Of a stretch of 64,000 nt of DNA, positions 45,293 through 54,431 are shown in pieces (position 1 is the stretch's first letter; each line of letters starts with the position of its first letter). A model generated the notes under the pieces. It made no database searches and was not told the origin of the DNA. It worked only from the letters and a program-made list of their open reading frames with translations. The position numbers and the translations under genes are program-made. Source of the DNA: Ferruginibacter sp. Lineage in GTDB: Bacteria; Bacteroidota; Bacteroidia; Chitinophagales; Chitinophagaceae. The stretch covers positions 646,442 to 710,441 of the forward strand of contig JAQBNH010000007.1 in NCBI GenBank assembly GCA_028288705.1, read 5' to 3'.

Positions 45293-45317
45293 TATGTGGA
45301 GTACCTGTGGTGAGGTG

Positions 45318-45349
45318 CAAAATTAGGCTATTGAATTGCAGGAAACAAA
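45318..45349 (-). promoter_or_regulatory. Promoter of the purF-like gene, TTTG-N20-TAATTTTG
   Basis: On the minus strand TTTG (45346-45349) and TAATTTTG (45318-45325) are 20 bases apart, a full match to the Bacteroidota consensus. The predicted leader is about 19 bases. The -33 TTTG is formed by the T tract of the upstream terminator. Confidence 0.82.
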
Positions 45350-45372
45350 AATCCCGGCCAATAGGCCGGGAT
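45346..45372 (-). terminator. Rho-independent terminator of the barrel-protein gene
   Basis: On the minus strand ATCCCGGCC pairs with GGCCGGGAT around a 4-base loop and is followed by TTTTTG. It ends the gene at 45396-46127 and shares its T tract with the purF promoter. Confidence 0.9.
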
Positions 45373-45395
45373 AATACAATTTCTTTAACTGCTGA

Positions 45396-46127
45396 TTATA
45401 AACCGCTCAGTGTAAGACCAACCTGCAGTACATTTATATCTGCAGCAACGCCGTCTTTAAACAGGTTGGTAAAGCTGTATGCACCAAATAAACTGTAGTT
45501 GCCATAACCTACGCGGGCTGTTCCCGTAAGACGTGTGCCATTAAAATAACTACGCGTGATCACTTTTTGTGTGAAGGTATTGATAGAGTTACCATTCTTA
45601 TCTTCCAGGCCCTTTCCTTTGGTGTGTGCATTTAACATCGTTCCTACTTTCACGCCCAATGCAGCTTTCAGACTTTTTGACGGGTCAAGTGGTTTGGATG
45701 AAAACCTGAATTCGATCGGCACTTCCAGGTAGGCGGTCGTTAATTTATATTTCTTGTAGCGATTGCTGGTATCCACATTTACAAAAGGTAAAATGGGTTT
45801 AGTAGAACCGATATCTACCAGCATATTCTTAAAATAAACATTACTTGTACTTACACCAACACCAAAAGCCACACTCAATTGCGGATTTCCTTTAAAGGGT
45901 TTGTCCAGCATTAAATAAACATTTGCACTACGGTTGAAAGCGCCAACATGACTGTCGATACTATCCGGGGCACCCAGCCATTGTGTAGATCCAAGCTGCA
46001 CCATAAAATGGTCGCCTGCGCGATTGGCAAGGTCAAGTTTCGGAGCCGGCGTTGGGGTAGTGGTTGTTTGGGAAAAAGCGGGGCCTGCAAATGCCAGCGC
46101 AATAACAATTCCTGGTAATTTTCTCAT
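45396..46127 (-). CDS. Outer membrane beta-barrel (porin-like) protein
   Basis: A 243-residue exported protein beginning at MRKLPGIVIALAFAGPAFSQ, a signal peptide; a longer start at 46163 is unlikely. A short Thr/Pro linker (TTTTPTPAPK) is followed by alternating amphipathic strands with aromatic girdle residues, ending GYGNYSLFGAYSFTNLF and a terminal strand. This fits a small outer membrane barrel. No ligand can be named. It is a single-gene unit with its own terminator. Confidence 0.75.
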   Translation of the reverse strand: MRKLPGIVIALAFAGPAFSQTTTTPTPAPKLDLANRAGDHFMVQLGSTQWLGAPDSIDSHVGAFNRSANVYLMLDKPFKGNPQLSVAFGVGVSTSNVYFKNMLVDIGSTKPILPFVNVDTSNRYKKYKLTTAYLEVPIEFRFSSKPLDPSKSLKAALGVKVGTMLNAHTKGKGLEDKNGNSINTFTQKVITRSYFNGTRLTGTARVGYGNYSLFGAYSFTNLFKDGVAADINVLQVGLTLSGL

Positions 46128-46309
46128 AATCTGTTCTTGTGCGGCAAAAATAATTGGCAGCACGGTTAATGAAAGGTTAAATGATCCTTGTAAAAATCCC
46201 GCAAACCTTTTTCAGGCCTGCATTTCGGTGAACTTTCCCAAAGAGGAATCGGGCACCGGGCGCAAATGTAGCGCATTCAACTCTTGTGACAAATAATTAG
46301 GAAGGAGGG

Positions 46310-46340
46310 TTGCAGGTTGCTGATCCATGATGTATATTTA
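46310..46340 (+). promoter_or_regulatory. Predicted promoter of the caspase-lipase gene, TTG-N20-TATATTTA
   Basis: TTG at 46310-46312 and TATATTTA at 46333-46340 are 20 bases apart. The -7 box ends in A instead of the usual G. Nearly identical elements precede the other two units of the caspase cluster. The predicted leader is about 64 bases. Confidence 0.55.
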
Positions 46341-46410
46341 TTATATCTCGCAATGTCCTGTCAACAGCACCCTCCCAACCACTATTCCGTACATCAAAAA
46401 ATTAACTGTC

Positions 46411-49400
46411 ATGGCCAGGATCTACGCCCTTATTATCGGCATCAACAATTATCCCCTCAAACCCCTGCAAGGTTGCGTAAACGACGCAAAGGCTGTAGAG
46501 GATTTCCTAAAAACAGCTTATCCTGCGGAACAATTACTCATCAAAAGACTCACGGATGAAGATCCCGAACAGCCTACACGCGAAAATTTCATTAAAGGAT
46601 TTGAGCATTTTGCAACTGCCCAACCCGGTGACACCTGTTTCTTTTATTACAGCGGCCACGGTTCTTTCTCACCTGCACCGGTGGAATTCTGGACAGACAG
46701 CAGTGGCTTCGTGCAATCCTTTGTTTGCATCGACAGCCGTTTGCCCGGCGGCCATGACCTGATGGATAAGGAAATGAGTTACCTCATCTGGAAAACAACA
46801 GAGGAGCGTAAAGGAATTCATTTTGTAGCCATCACCGATTGCTGCCATTGCGGCACGATCACCAAAGCCATCGACAGCAGCGGCATTACCGACAGGATGA
46901 TGGGCAGTGAAAATGTACCTGCTGCCGCAAAAGATTATCTCGGTTACGGTGAAACGATCAACAATAAAAATGCCTACGAAAAAGGGAATGAAGGGGGAAA
47001 AGAAATCATTACGGTACGCCAGGGCGATCATATTCATATCGCCGCATCAAGAGACAATCAAACTTCGAAAGAGCTGGAGATCGACGGGCAAAAACGCGGG
47101 GCTTTCACGCATTCGTTGTTAAAAACATTGGCGACTTGCGGCGGGCAGATCAGTTATAAAGAACTCACCGAAAAAACAGCGCTGCTGGTAAAAAACCTGG
47201 TGCCCGATCAAAGTCCGGATGTAAATATCAACGGCAACCTCGGTGCAGCAGAAAAAAGAAAGATCTTTCTCGGCCAGGAATTCGCGGTAAGCAATCCAAA
47301 ATTTCTTGTGTACAAAGATCTCCGTTCTGCCTGGTGCATCAAGGCCGGACTTGCACATGGTGTTTCCGTGGGTGATATCGTGATGATCGATGGAATGGGC
47401 AGCACAACCATCGCAGAAACTACTGCTCCTGATTTTTCTGTATTGATGACGAATGACGATTTGAGAAATACAGATCAAAAACAATTCTATGCAACGGTGG
47501 AACGTCAGCCGGGAAAAGCGGTTAAAATTTCTTTCGGGGAAGATATCAGCGCAGTTGTGAAGCAGGTTTTTCTCGATGCTCAGCAAAAAGAAGCACTGCC
47601 CTTTATTGAATTCACTGAAAAAGAAACGGGCCGTTTTGTAATGCATGCTGACGGGGATAATTATTATATCAGTCTGCCCGGTACAATGGAGGCACTTATG
47701 AAACCATTGCCCGTCGCGTCTGAAGAAGCGCAGGCATTTTTTATCGAACGATTGCAGCTGATGAGTAAGTGGCTGCAGTTGCAGGAACTCAATAATCCTT
47801 CTTCTCAATTAACCGCGCAGCACTATACTGTGGAAGTATTCCGAGGTTCAGCTTCCGGGCAATTTGAGGAAATAAAAGATCGCGGGATCGTGGAAGATGT
47901 TGTGTACACGGAGCAGGATGGCGACTGGCAACAGCCGCAGGTGAAGATTCATCTTACTAATCATTCCGCTATTCCACTTTGGATCAATGCCGCATACCTT
48001 GGCGTGGATTACAGTGTGAATACGGGTTATTTACAAAAAATGGAATTAGGTCCGGGCAAAGATGGCTGGATCAGTTTTATAGAAGATGGCCTCACTAAAA
48101 ATGTGTTGCCCTTACAATTGGATGATCAATATACAAAGCTCGGTTATACCAATATCACCGAATATTTTAAGCTGTTTATTTCTACCGATAAGATCGATCT
48201 CGATAGCCTGGAGCAATCCGGAATAGAGCTTCCCATCGTTCATAAAAAATCTGCGAACAAAGGCGATGACAGGAGTTTGGGCACAAGCGGAACCAAAGGC
48301 CTGGCAAAGCGCGAATGGATCACGGAAACCATTGGATTCAACATTATCAAACCGGCCACCGCCACAACAGTAGCTGAAGGCGAAACAGCACTGGGCAGTA
48401 TCTCCATCCAGGCGCCGCAGGGTTTTAAGGCGCAGGCCCGCATCAGCAGTTCGGCGCAACTTGCGCCGGCAACCAGCCAAAAAGGTGCTGACGAAGAACA
48501 CCTGCTTCCGCCACATTTGGTGAATGGAAATTCTTACCTCGCGCCCTTCGACCTCGCGGCAATGGGTACACGCTCAGGAATAGTAACTGATGTGCTGGAG
48601 CTTTTCGATCTTGCTGATCCCGGTATCATCTCGGAAGAAAATCCTTTATTGATTAAACTGCCGTCTGCAAGGTCCGCCGATGCAGAAACACTCCTGCCGA
48701 TCGGTTACGACAGTGAAACAAAACTGTATTATCCCTTGGGCCATACAGATGAAAATGGCGATGTCGTACTGAACCGCCTGCCGCAGGAAACGCCTGTTGA
48801 TGCGGCGATCACACAAAAAAGTTTCTTCGGCTCCATTAAAATATATTTTCAAAAAGTGATTGGGCAAAAGATTGGAATGGACTACGCTTACCCGCGGCTC
48901 GCTATTGCGACTGTTGGCGAAAACAATAAAGCGAAATATGATGCAGACGAAACAAAATTGAAAACTGCAGTGGCAGGCTCGAAAGATATTATTTTGTTTA
49001 TCCACGGCATCATCGGGGATACAGAAGGCATGGTGCAATGCACGGATAACAGGATCAATGGAGGAACGGAAACACTGGGCCATGGCCGGCTGATCCTATC
49101 CTTTGATTATGAAAACCTGAATACGCCGATTGAAGAAACAGCAGCTGATCTCAAGAAGCGCCTGCATGCGATCGGGTTAAAAGAAGGCCATGGAAAAAAC
49201 CTGGTGATCATTGCGCATTCGATGGGCGGGTTGGTAAGCCGCTATTATATTGAAAAACTGGAAGGCCACAAAGACGTTCAGCAACTGATCATGCTGGGCA
49301 CGCCAAACAATGGAACGCCATGGGCAGATGTACGCGACCTTGCAGAAACGCTGCTCACTTATGCGCTAAACGGCGCGGCGTTTTTAAAGCCCTGGATGTT

Positions 49401-49812
49401 GCTGCTGAGTGTGGTGGGCCGTTTTACAAAAGGCACACAGGTTTGTATGAAACAGATGGATGCCAAAACGGGCATCTACAATACGCTGAATAAGGATGCG
49501 GCTACAGAAATGCCTTATACAATCTTGGTTGGAAATACACAGAAGATCATGGTTAATCATGAAGCCACCGAAAACCTGTTGCAACGCGTTTTCAAGACCG
49601 TGAAGCAACGCGGAGCTTATGCAGCGTTAGATACATTGTTGTTTAAAAAGCCGAACGATATTGCGGTCACGGATGAGAGTATCCAAACCCTCACTACCTG
49701 CTCCGGCTGGAAAAAATCGCCGGCTGTTCATGAAGTGCCGTGCGATCATATGAATTATTTCACCAATCCCGTTTCTCTTGGAATTATTCATGCGCAGCTA
49801 AACCAGAACTGA
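46411..49812 (+). CDS. Caspase-like protease fused to a serine lipase/alpha-beta hydrolase
   Basis: A 1133-residue two-enzyme protein. The N-terminal C14 caspase domain (about 1-300) has YALIIGINNYP, catalytic H83 in YSGHGSF and C145 in TDCCHCG, where the usual Ser after His is Cys. A middle region (about 320-700) contains beta-rich modules, including one with WLQLQELNNPSSQL and IPLWINAAYL that recurs in the pseudo-caspase at 51876. The C-terminal hydrolase (about 855-1130) has FIHGIIGD, nucleophile S937 in AHSMGGLVSRY, LGTPNNGTPWAD, and H1113 in PCDHMNYF. There is no signal peptide, so both enzymes act in the cytoplasm. The ATG at 46411 is used because the longer frame adds only a tail. It converges with the six-gene operon without a gap. 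Confidence 0.9.
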   Translation: MARIYALIIGINNYPLKPLQGCVNDAKAVEDFLKTAYPAEQLLIKRLTDEDPEQPTRENFIKGFEHFATAQPGDTCFFYYSGHGSFSPAPVEFWTDSSGFVQSFVCIDSRLPGGHDLMDKEMSYLIWKTTEERKGIHFVAITDCCHCGTITKAIDSSGITDRMMGSENVPAAAKDYLGYGETINNKNAYEKGNEGGKEIITVRQGDHIHIAASRDNQTSKELEIDGQKRGAFTHSLLKTLATCGGQISYKELTEKTALLVKNLVPDQSPDVNINGNLGAAEKRKIFLGQEFAVSNPKFLVYKDLRSAWCIKAGLAHGVSVGDIVMIDGMGSTTIAETTAPDFSVLMTNDDLRNTDQKQFYATVERQPGKAVKISFGEDISAVVKQVFLDAQQKEALPFIEFTEKETGRFVMHADGDNYYISLPGTMEALMKPLPVASEEAQAFFIERLQLMSKWLQLQELNNPSSQLTAQHYTVEVFRGSASGQFEEIKDRGIVEDVVYTEQDGDWQQPQVKIHLTNHSAIPLWINAAYLGVDYSVNTGYLQKMELGPGKDGWISFIEDGLTKNVLPLQLDDQYTKLGYTNITEYFKLFISTDKIDLDSLEQSGIELPIVHKKSANKGDDRSLGTSGTKGLAKREWITETIGFNIIKPATATTVAEGETALGSISIQAPQGFKAQARISSSAQLAPATSQKGADEEHLLPPHLVNGNSYLAPFDLAAMGTRSGIVTDVLELFDLADPGIISEENPLLIKLPSARSADAETLLPIGYDSETKLYYPLGHTDENGDVVLNRLPQETPVDAAITQKSFFGSIKIYFQKVIGQKIGMDYAYPRLAIATVGENNKAKYDADETKLKTAVAGSKDIILFIHGIIGDTEGMVQCTDNRINGGTETLGHGRLILSFDYENLNTPIEETAADLKKRLHAIGLKEGHGKNLVIIAHSMGGLVSRYYIEKLEGHKDVQQLIMLGTPNNGTPWADVRDLAETLLTYALNGAAFLKPWMLLLSVVGRFTKGTQVCMKQMDAKTGIYNTLNKDAATEMPYTILVGNTQKIMVNHEATENLLQRVFKTVKQRGAYAALDTLLFKKPNDIAVTDESIQTLTTCSGWKKSPAVHEVPCDHMNYFTNPVSLGIIHAQLNQN

Positions 49813-51879
49813 TCACATCGCGGGGTTGCCAGCAGAATGTTGGTAGAAATTTTCCGGCAGTCCTTTGGAATGATTTAAATCTAATTCCAGCAGGCTGCCA
49901 TCTGCGGTATAGGCGCCTACGGTGAACGCTTCACGGGCATTGACCGTGATTTTCGCCTGTCCTTTGTGCGCACGCGTATAACAAACCTGTTTGGCAAAAC
50001 TATCATGGATAAAAAACGCCACGTCTCCATCCAGTATCTGCGCTGGCGTTTCTGAATCTATGATCAGCGTTACATTAAAGGTGCCTTCAATAAACCCGGG
50101 CTGCGCTTCTGCGTATATTTTTTTACCGCGGTTGATGCTTCTTCCTCCCCAGCGGTTTTTCTGAATGTCTTCAGCAATTTGCGTCGGCTGCTTCGCATAC
50201 ATTGTTTCTACATACGTGCGAAAATCATCAGACACATCTTCGTAAAATAATTTACGCGGGTAGGATGTGCCTTCATTCATATCAAGCTCCAGCATCGTGC
50301 CGTCTTCTGTATAAGCGCCGGCGGTAAAGGCTTCGTACGCCGTAAGCTCAATCTGCGCTTTACCTTTTACGATTGTTTCGTACTGCACTTCCTGGTTGAA
50401 ACTATTGTGCAGGAAAAACGCCACCTGCTCTTCTTTCTTATTGGTGGCTTCCAAATTTTCAACAATTAAAACGATATGAAATAATTCATCATCCGCAGTT
50501 TTTTCAACGGCTGCTTTTAATCGTTTACCGTTATTTTCGGCTATGCCGCCCCAGCGGTTCTTTTGCAGGTCTTCCGGAACCGTGATGTCCTGGTTGGCAT
50601 ACACACGTTTCACGATCTTATCAAAATCATTGGTAGAAAGCGCATGCTTAAATTGTAGCCCGATCGTTACCGCCGCCACGATATCATGGCTATCGGCACT
50701 GAGTAAACGATAAAATTCCTGCGGGAGTTCGGTTCCTGCCAGGGAGCGATAGCCGGTTTCCAGCGCATGATTCACAAAGCCTTTTTTCACAACAAACAAT
50801 TTGCAATAATCGGCCGGGCCTTCAATTATATCAACGCTCCCGGGGACCGTTTCAAAAAAATGTTCAAAGTCGAGAGACACTTCCACGCCATTGGTTGTGT
50901 TATTCAGCCGGTAGCCTGAGCTGATGCTGATCTTTACATCACGACTCAAATAAACAGCCACAATATCCAGCTCCTCTTCCTGTTTGTTTTTCATCAACAA
51001 AGGCAGCAAAGCCGTGCCGGGGAAGGCTAAGAAGAAATCAGGTTCTATGGCAAATTTTTCCTGCTCACCAGGATTATAGCATTTCTCCAGTGGCGTCCAC
51101 TGATCTTCATCCTGGTGAATAAAGAGCTCGCAATGATTTTCATATTTGCCTGTACCTGTCATATTCAACAACAGCAGCCAGGCAGAAAATTTATTGAACA
51201 GCGCTTCGTCTTTAAACCCGGCGGAAAATAGTTGGGCGAATCGCGCAACGGGCTGATGCTTACTTGTCGCAATAACCACCCCGTCTGCTCCTTCCTGTTT
51301 CAGTTCATATTGATCAGCATCGCTGTCGATGATACAGAAGGGATTTTGGAGGATCACCGCAGCCGGCAGGATCTGTTGGGAATTGCTGTACAAATGCACA
51401 AGGCGGCCGGCAATCGTATCTAATCTTTGCACGAGTTCTGCAGACAAAGTTTGCTCTGCGAGGTTAAAGCTATTCAACACATAACTCAACACTTGCTCTA
51501 ATGCGGACGACCATTCGCCATCGGATTTAATCGTATCGGGGGCAAACTGTTGCTGGGAGATAAACTTTTTAAGTACCTGCTGCAGGTTGCGGATCAACGT
51601 TCTGTTCGGCGTACGCAACATGATGTCGATCGCTGAGGGCAGATCGGCCGTATCCAGATTGTTGTGGTACAACAATTTGATCAGTGATTTAAGCGCTGAG
51701 AACGGTAGTGCTGTTACATCCGTCTCACCGCGATAGGTTCCTTCCTCTTTCAGGATCTTTAATAACTCCGGTACAAGGGGTTCAGCAATGCCCCAGTTAT
51801 TTTTCACAAGGCCTTCTGTAAGCAGCGGGTGCGTTGCCGTCATCCAGGGAGTAGCTATATCGCTCTCGGGCTTCATCAT
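49813..51879 (-). CDS. Protein with tandem C-terminal YEATS-like domains
   Basis: A 688-residue soluble protein, last gene of the caspase operon. Residues 1-150 are helical; 150-430 form a mixed domain I do not recognise. The C-terminus holds two copies of one module, at about 437-545 and 571-680, 134 residues apart. Each starts D(L/I)QKNRWGG and contains AFF(L/I)H(N/D)SF, then a strand pair, then AFT(A/V)GAYT and LELD(M/L)N. The V-x-F-x-LH-x-SF pattern matches YEATS domains, which read acylated lysines in eukaryotes; prokaryotic YEATS-like domains are known in predicted conflict systems. By inference it is a sensor or adaptor. Its start overlaps the pseudo-caspase stop by 4 bases, so the two are translated together. 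Confidence 0.7.
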   Translation of the reverse strand: MMKPESDIATPWMTATHPLLTEGLVKNNWGIAEPLVPELLKILKEEGTYRGETDVTALPFSALKSLIKLLYHNNLDTADLPSAIDIMLRTPNRTLIRNLQQVLKKFISQQQFAPDTIKSDGEWSSALEQVLSYVLNSFNLAEQTLSAELVQRLDTIAGRLVHLYSNSQQILPAAVILQNPFCIIDSDADQYELKQEGADGVVIATSKHQPVARFAQLFSAGFKDEALFNKFSAWLLLLNMTGTGKYENHCELFIHQDEDQWTPLEKCYNPGEQEKFAIEPDFFLAFPGTALLPLLMKNKQEEELDIVAVYLSRDVKISISSGYRLNNTTNGVEVSLDFEHFFETVPGSVDIIEGPADYCKLFVVKKGFVNHALETGYRSLAGTELPQEFYRLLSADSHDIVAAVTIGLQFKHALSTNDFDKIVKRVYANQDITVPEDLQKNRWGGIAENNGKRLKAAVEKTADDELFHIVLIVENLEATNKKEEQVAFFLHNSFNQEVQYETIVKGKAQIELTAYEAFTAGAYTEDGTMLELDMNEGTSYPRKLFYEDVSDDFRTYVETMYAKQPTQIAEDIQKNRWGGRSINRGKKIYAEAQPGFIEGTFNVTLIIDSETPAQILDGDVAFFIHDSFAKQVCYTRAHKGQAKITVNAREAFTVGAYTADGSLLELDLNHSKGLPENFYQHSAGNPAM

Positions 51880-54422
51880 ACATCAGCATTTTCAACGGTG
51901 AATAAAATGGGTTGCCGGCTGATCAACAATTTCAGTGCGATCTCCAAAGATGAATCGAGCAGGGAAGTGAGTTGTGCAGAGATATTTGCTATAAATTCTT
52001 TTTGTTCCCCGGGAAGCAGCATGCCTTCGGCAGACAATTGCCGGATGCCTTTTTCGGAACTCAACAGGAAGCTTTTAAAAAAAACAGGGAAGGCCTCTTC
52101 ATTTTTCATGCGCAATTGCAAAGGATAAAACAGGATCGTTTCTCCCTGGATAAACATCGCTGACGCATCTACATGAAAGCCTTCCTTCAATGGTTTAAAT
52201 GAATTTTCTTTTCCTGTTTGCCAGCAGTAGGCCGTATCAATACGTAGCGGTGCCTGTTCGCTATGAATGGGAAGTTCCGGAAGCCGGCTCACAAAATCAT
52301 AAGCAGCAAACTGGTTGATGCGTTGCATTACCTGCTGTGCAGTGTTGGCGATGATCTTCCAGGAATATTTATCATTTGTAAGCTCCAGCTGAAATGTATT
52401 GTCCTGCATTTGTTGCACCGTTAGGTAAAAGTTGGGAGAACCCTGCCAGCTGAATAATTGAACAGCGCTTTCTTCTGCTTGTCCCGGGAACAGCTTCACA
52501 TCTGCTTCCTGCACCTGGTTCCAAAGCGGGTAGGCCTGCGCGGTATGTTCACGCAAAGCCGCCAGCAACGCGGGGTTGGCATTTAACGATATGGCTATGT
52601 TCTGTTTGGCAAAAGGTGCGGAAATCAACAACGCCGGTTTTTGAAGCTGGTATTTGTATAATTGGTTTTGTAACAACAATGATGTCGCTTCTCCTGAAAA
52701 TAACTTTATCCCTGTTGACGGATCTTCACGGATATAGCCCCTGGCTCCCGTAACAACAGCGCCCGTACCATAGTCAAGAATATGGGCGTTAGGTTCGTCG
52801 GGATAACAAATAAAATCATCTGTGATCATTTCCCAGCCCTGCATGCGCTCATTGAATAATAACAGCCCGTAATCTTCTGCAGCTGCTGTTTCTGTACTCA
52901 GGAAATATTGCTGCAGGTTTCTCTCGTTGCACATAAATGCAGGGGCTTCATCGGTAACGTTATACTGATACGTCATTGCAGACCTGATGCAACGAAACAA
53001 GTCTTTATAAATAATTCTTGGCTGCAGGCTGATGGTCTTCATCAGTGCCGCAAAGAACACAGAACTTTGCACGCCGTCGATCAGCATCTCTTTCTGCATC
53101 GAATGGCTGGTGCCGCCCATGAAAATATCTTTGGCGCCCATCCATTGATAATAGCCGGCATGCGAATCCAGCAACATAACGGTCTGGCATTTCGCTGTTG
53201 CTGCTATCCGTTGCAGCATACTGTTCGTTATGCTGTTAGATTCAACCGAAGCGTGGTTGATATCGTAAGGCGCGATATAATTCTCGGTTGGACTGTCGTT
53301 ATTGGCATGGCCGGCAAAATAGATCAGGCAGATATCTTCGGCATTAGCCGACCTGTAGAGTTTTTCAATGCCATCAATGATATTCGAATAACCGGCGTCG
53401 GCGTTTTTCAGTACCGTGATCTGTGATCTATCAAAACCTTTTTCGGCATCCAGGCTGCCCAGCCATCCCGCAAACTTCTCAGCGCTCACCACACAACCGT
53501 GGAGCGGAATAATATTCTTTTCCTTGTATTCATCAATGCCGATCAGCAACGAAAGCACTTTCTGGATCTTATTCTTTTTCCTGTTAAGCCTTTCGCCAAT
53601 ATTTTTCCTGATCGGCAATTCGATCATAACCTCCTCATCAATATTGGCAATATAATTATCGTCTAATTTATAAAACAGGTCAGACACTTCTGCCGGCGCC
53701 TTGTCAAATAGTTGTGCCTTGTTCGCGCGGCTGTATTGGTGAAGATTTACAAAAGTTTCTATTCCACGGTCTTCATGAATATTCATTTCCAATTGTTGCC
53801 CAAACCTGTCCAGCAACATATTCAGTCTTAACTGCCCGTGTTCATCAGCTTCCTGTCCATTTTCTTTGAACGTTTCTTTGTACGCCTTCGCGATCTGGTA
53901 TGCCAGTGCATTAGGTTCCAGGTAGGCGAGGGCTGCCCATTCATTCACCTGCCGGAAGCCACTGGCATTATTTTCAGACTGCGATCTTTTGTCCAGTAAA
54001 TACTGGCGTAGGAAGTTCGCGAGGTCCTGTAGCCGTTTATCTCCGAAAGATTCTATGCCAAAGAGATTGAACCACTTGCTGTCCTTTAAAAGAAACAATA
54101 GATAATTGCGGATATCAGGTACGAGTTCAAATTGCTTTCCTGCAACCGGCCGCAAGAGCGGCGACAATAAAAAATCGCTTACAACAACACGATCCATTTT
54201 TTGCTCTCCGTCTTTTCCAATGTAATGCTTGAAGTTGAGCCAGATTAAATTGCAAAGCTCCACCGATAAAACCAGCGGGAACGCGGCATGACAGGCAAAT
54301 ATCAAATGACTTTTACCATATTGTGCACCGTTGCTTCCCGAGCAAAAGCTATCATAGTAAAGATCCAGCTTGCGGCGTGAATCATCACTCAATAATAATT
54401 TCCCGGAGTTAACTGGTAACAT
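51876..54422 (-). CDS. Caspase homologue with catalytic Cys replaced by Ser (pseudo-caspase)
   Basis: An 848-residue protein. Residues 1-270 form a helical domain with an unusual hydrophobic core (FACHAAFPLVLSVELCNLIW, then VVVSDFLLSPLLRPV). A caspase-like fold follows: LSLLIGIDEYK near 291, catalytic-position H372 in YFAGHAN, and LLDSHAG at 417-423, where canonical caspases have D-x-C-H-S-G. S420 takes the place of the nucleophilic cysteine. The fold looks intact, so it is likely a regulatory pseudo-enzyme, although a serine nucleophile cannot be excluded. The C-terminal part (about 640-848) shares the caspase-associated beta module with the caspase-lipase. It lies between the vWA and YEATS-like genes, 9 bases after the vWA stop. 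Confidence 0.82.
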   Translation of the reverse strand: MLPVNSGKLLLSDDSRRKLDLYYDSFCSGSNGAQYGKSHLIFACHAAFPLVLSVELCNLIWLNFKHYIGKDGEQKMDRVVVSDFLLSPLLRPVAGKQFELVPDIRNYLLFLLKDSKWFNLFGIESFGDKRLQDLANFLRQYLLDKRSQSENNASGFRQVNEWAALAYLEPNALAYQIAKAYKETFKENGQEADEHGQLRLNMLLDRFGQQLEMNIHEDRGIETFVNLHQYSRANKAQLFDKAPAEVSDLFYKLDDNYIANIDEEVMIELPIRKNIGERLNRKKNKIQKVLSLLIGIDEYKEKNIIPLHGCVVSAEKFAGWLGSLDAEKGFDRSQITVLKNADAGYSNIIDGIEKLYRSANAEDICLIYFAGHANNDSPTENYIAPYDINHASVESNSITNSMLQRIAATAKCQTVMLLDSHAGYYQWMGAKDIFMGGTSHSMQKEMLIDGVQSSVFFAALMKTISLQPRIIYKDLFRCIRSAMTYQYNVTDEAPAFMCNERNLQQYFLSTETAAAEDYGLLLFNERMQGWEMITDDFICYPDEPNAHILDYGTGAVVTGARGYIREDPSTGIKLFSGEATSLLLQNQLYKYQLQKPALLISAPFAKQNIAISLNANPALLAALREHTAQAYPLWNQVQEADVKLFPGQAEESAVQLFSWQGSPNFYLTVQQMQDNTFQLELTNDKYSWKIIANTAQQVMQRINQFAAYDFVSRLPELPIHSEQAPLRIDTAYCWQTGKENSFKPLKEGFHVDASAMFIQGETILFYPLQLRMKNEEAFPVFFKSFLLSSEKGIRQLSAEGMLLPGEQKEFIANISAQLTSLLDSSLEIALKLLISRQPILFTVENADV

Positions 54423-54431
54423 AATTATCTT

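Noticed and set aside
47119..47808. A 229-codon minus-strand frame inside the caspase-lipase gene
   Set aside because: It is antisense to a clear coding region and gives a Phe/Cys/His-rich product with no recognisable fold.
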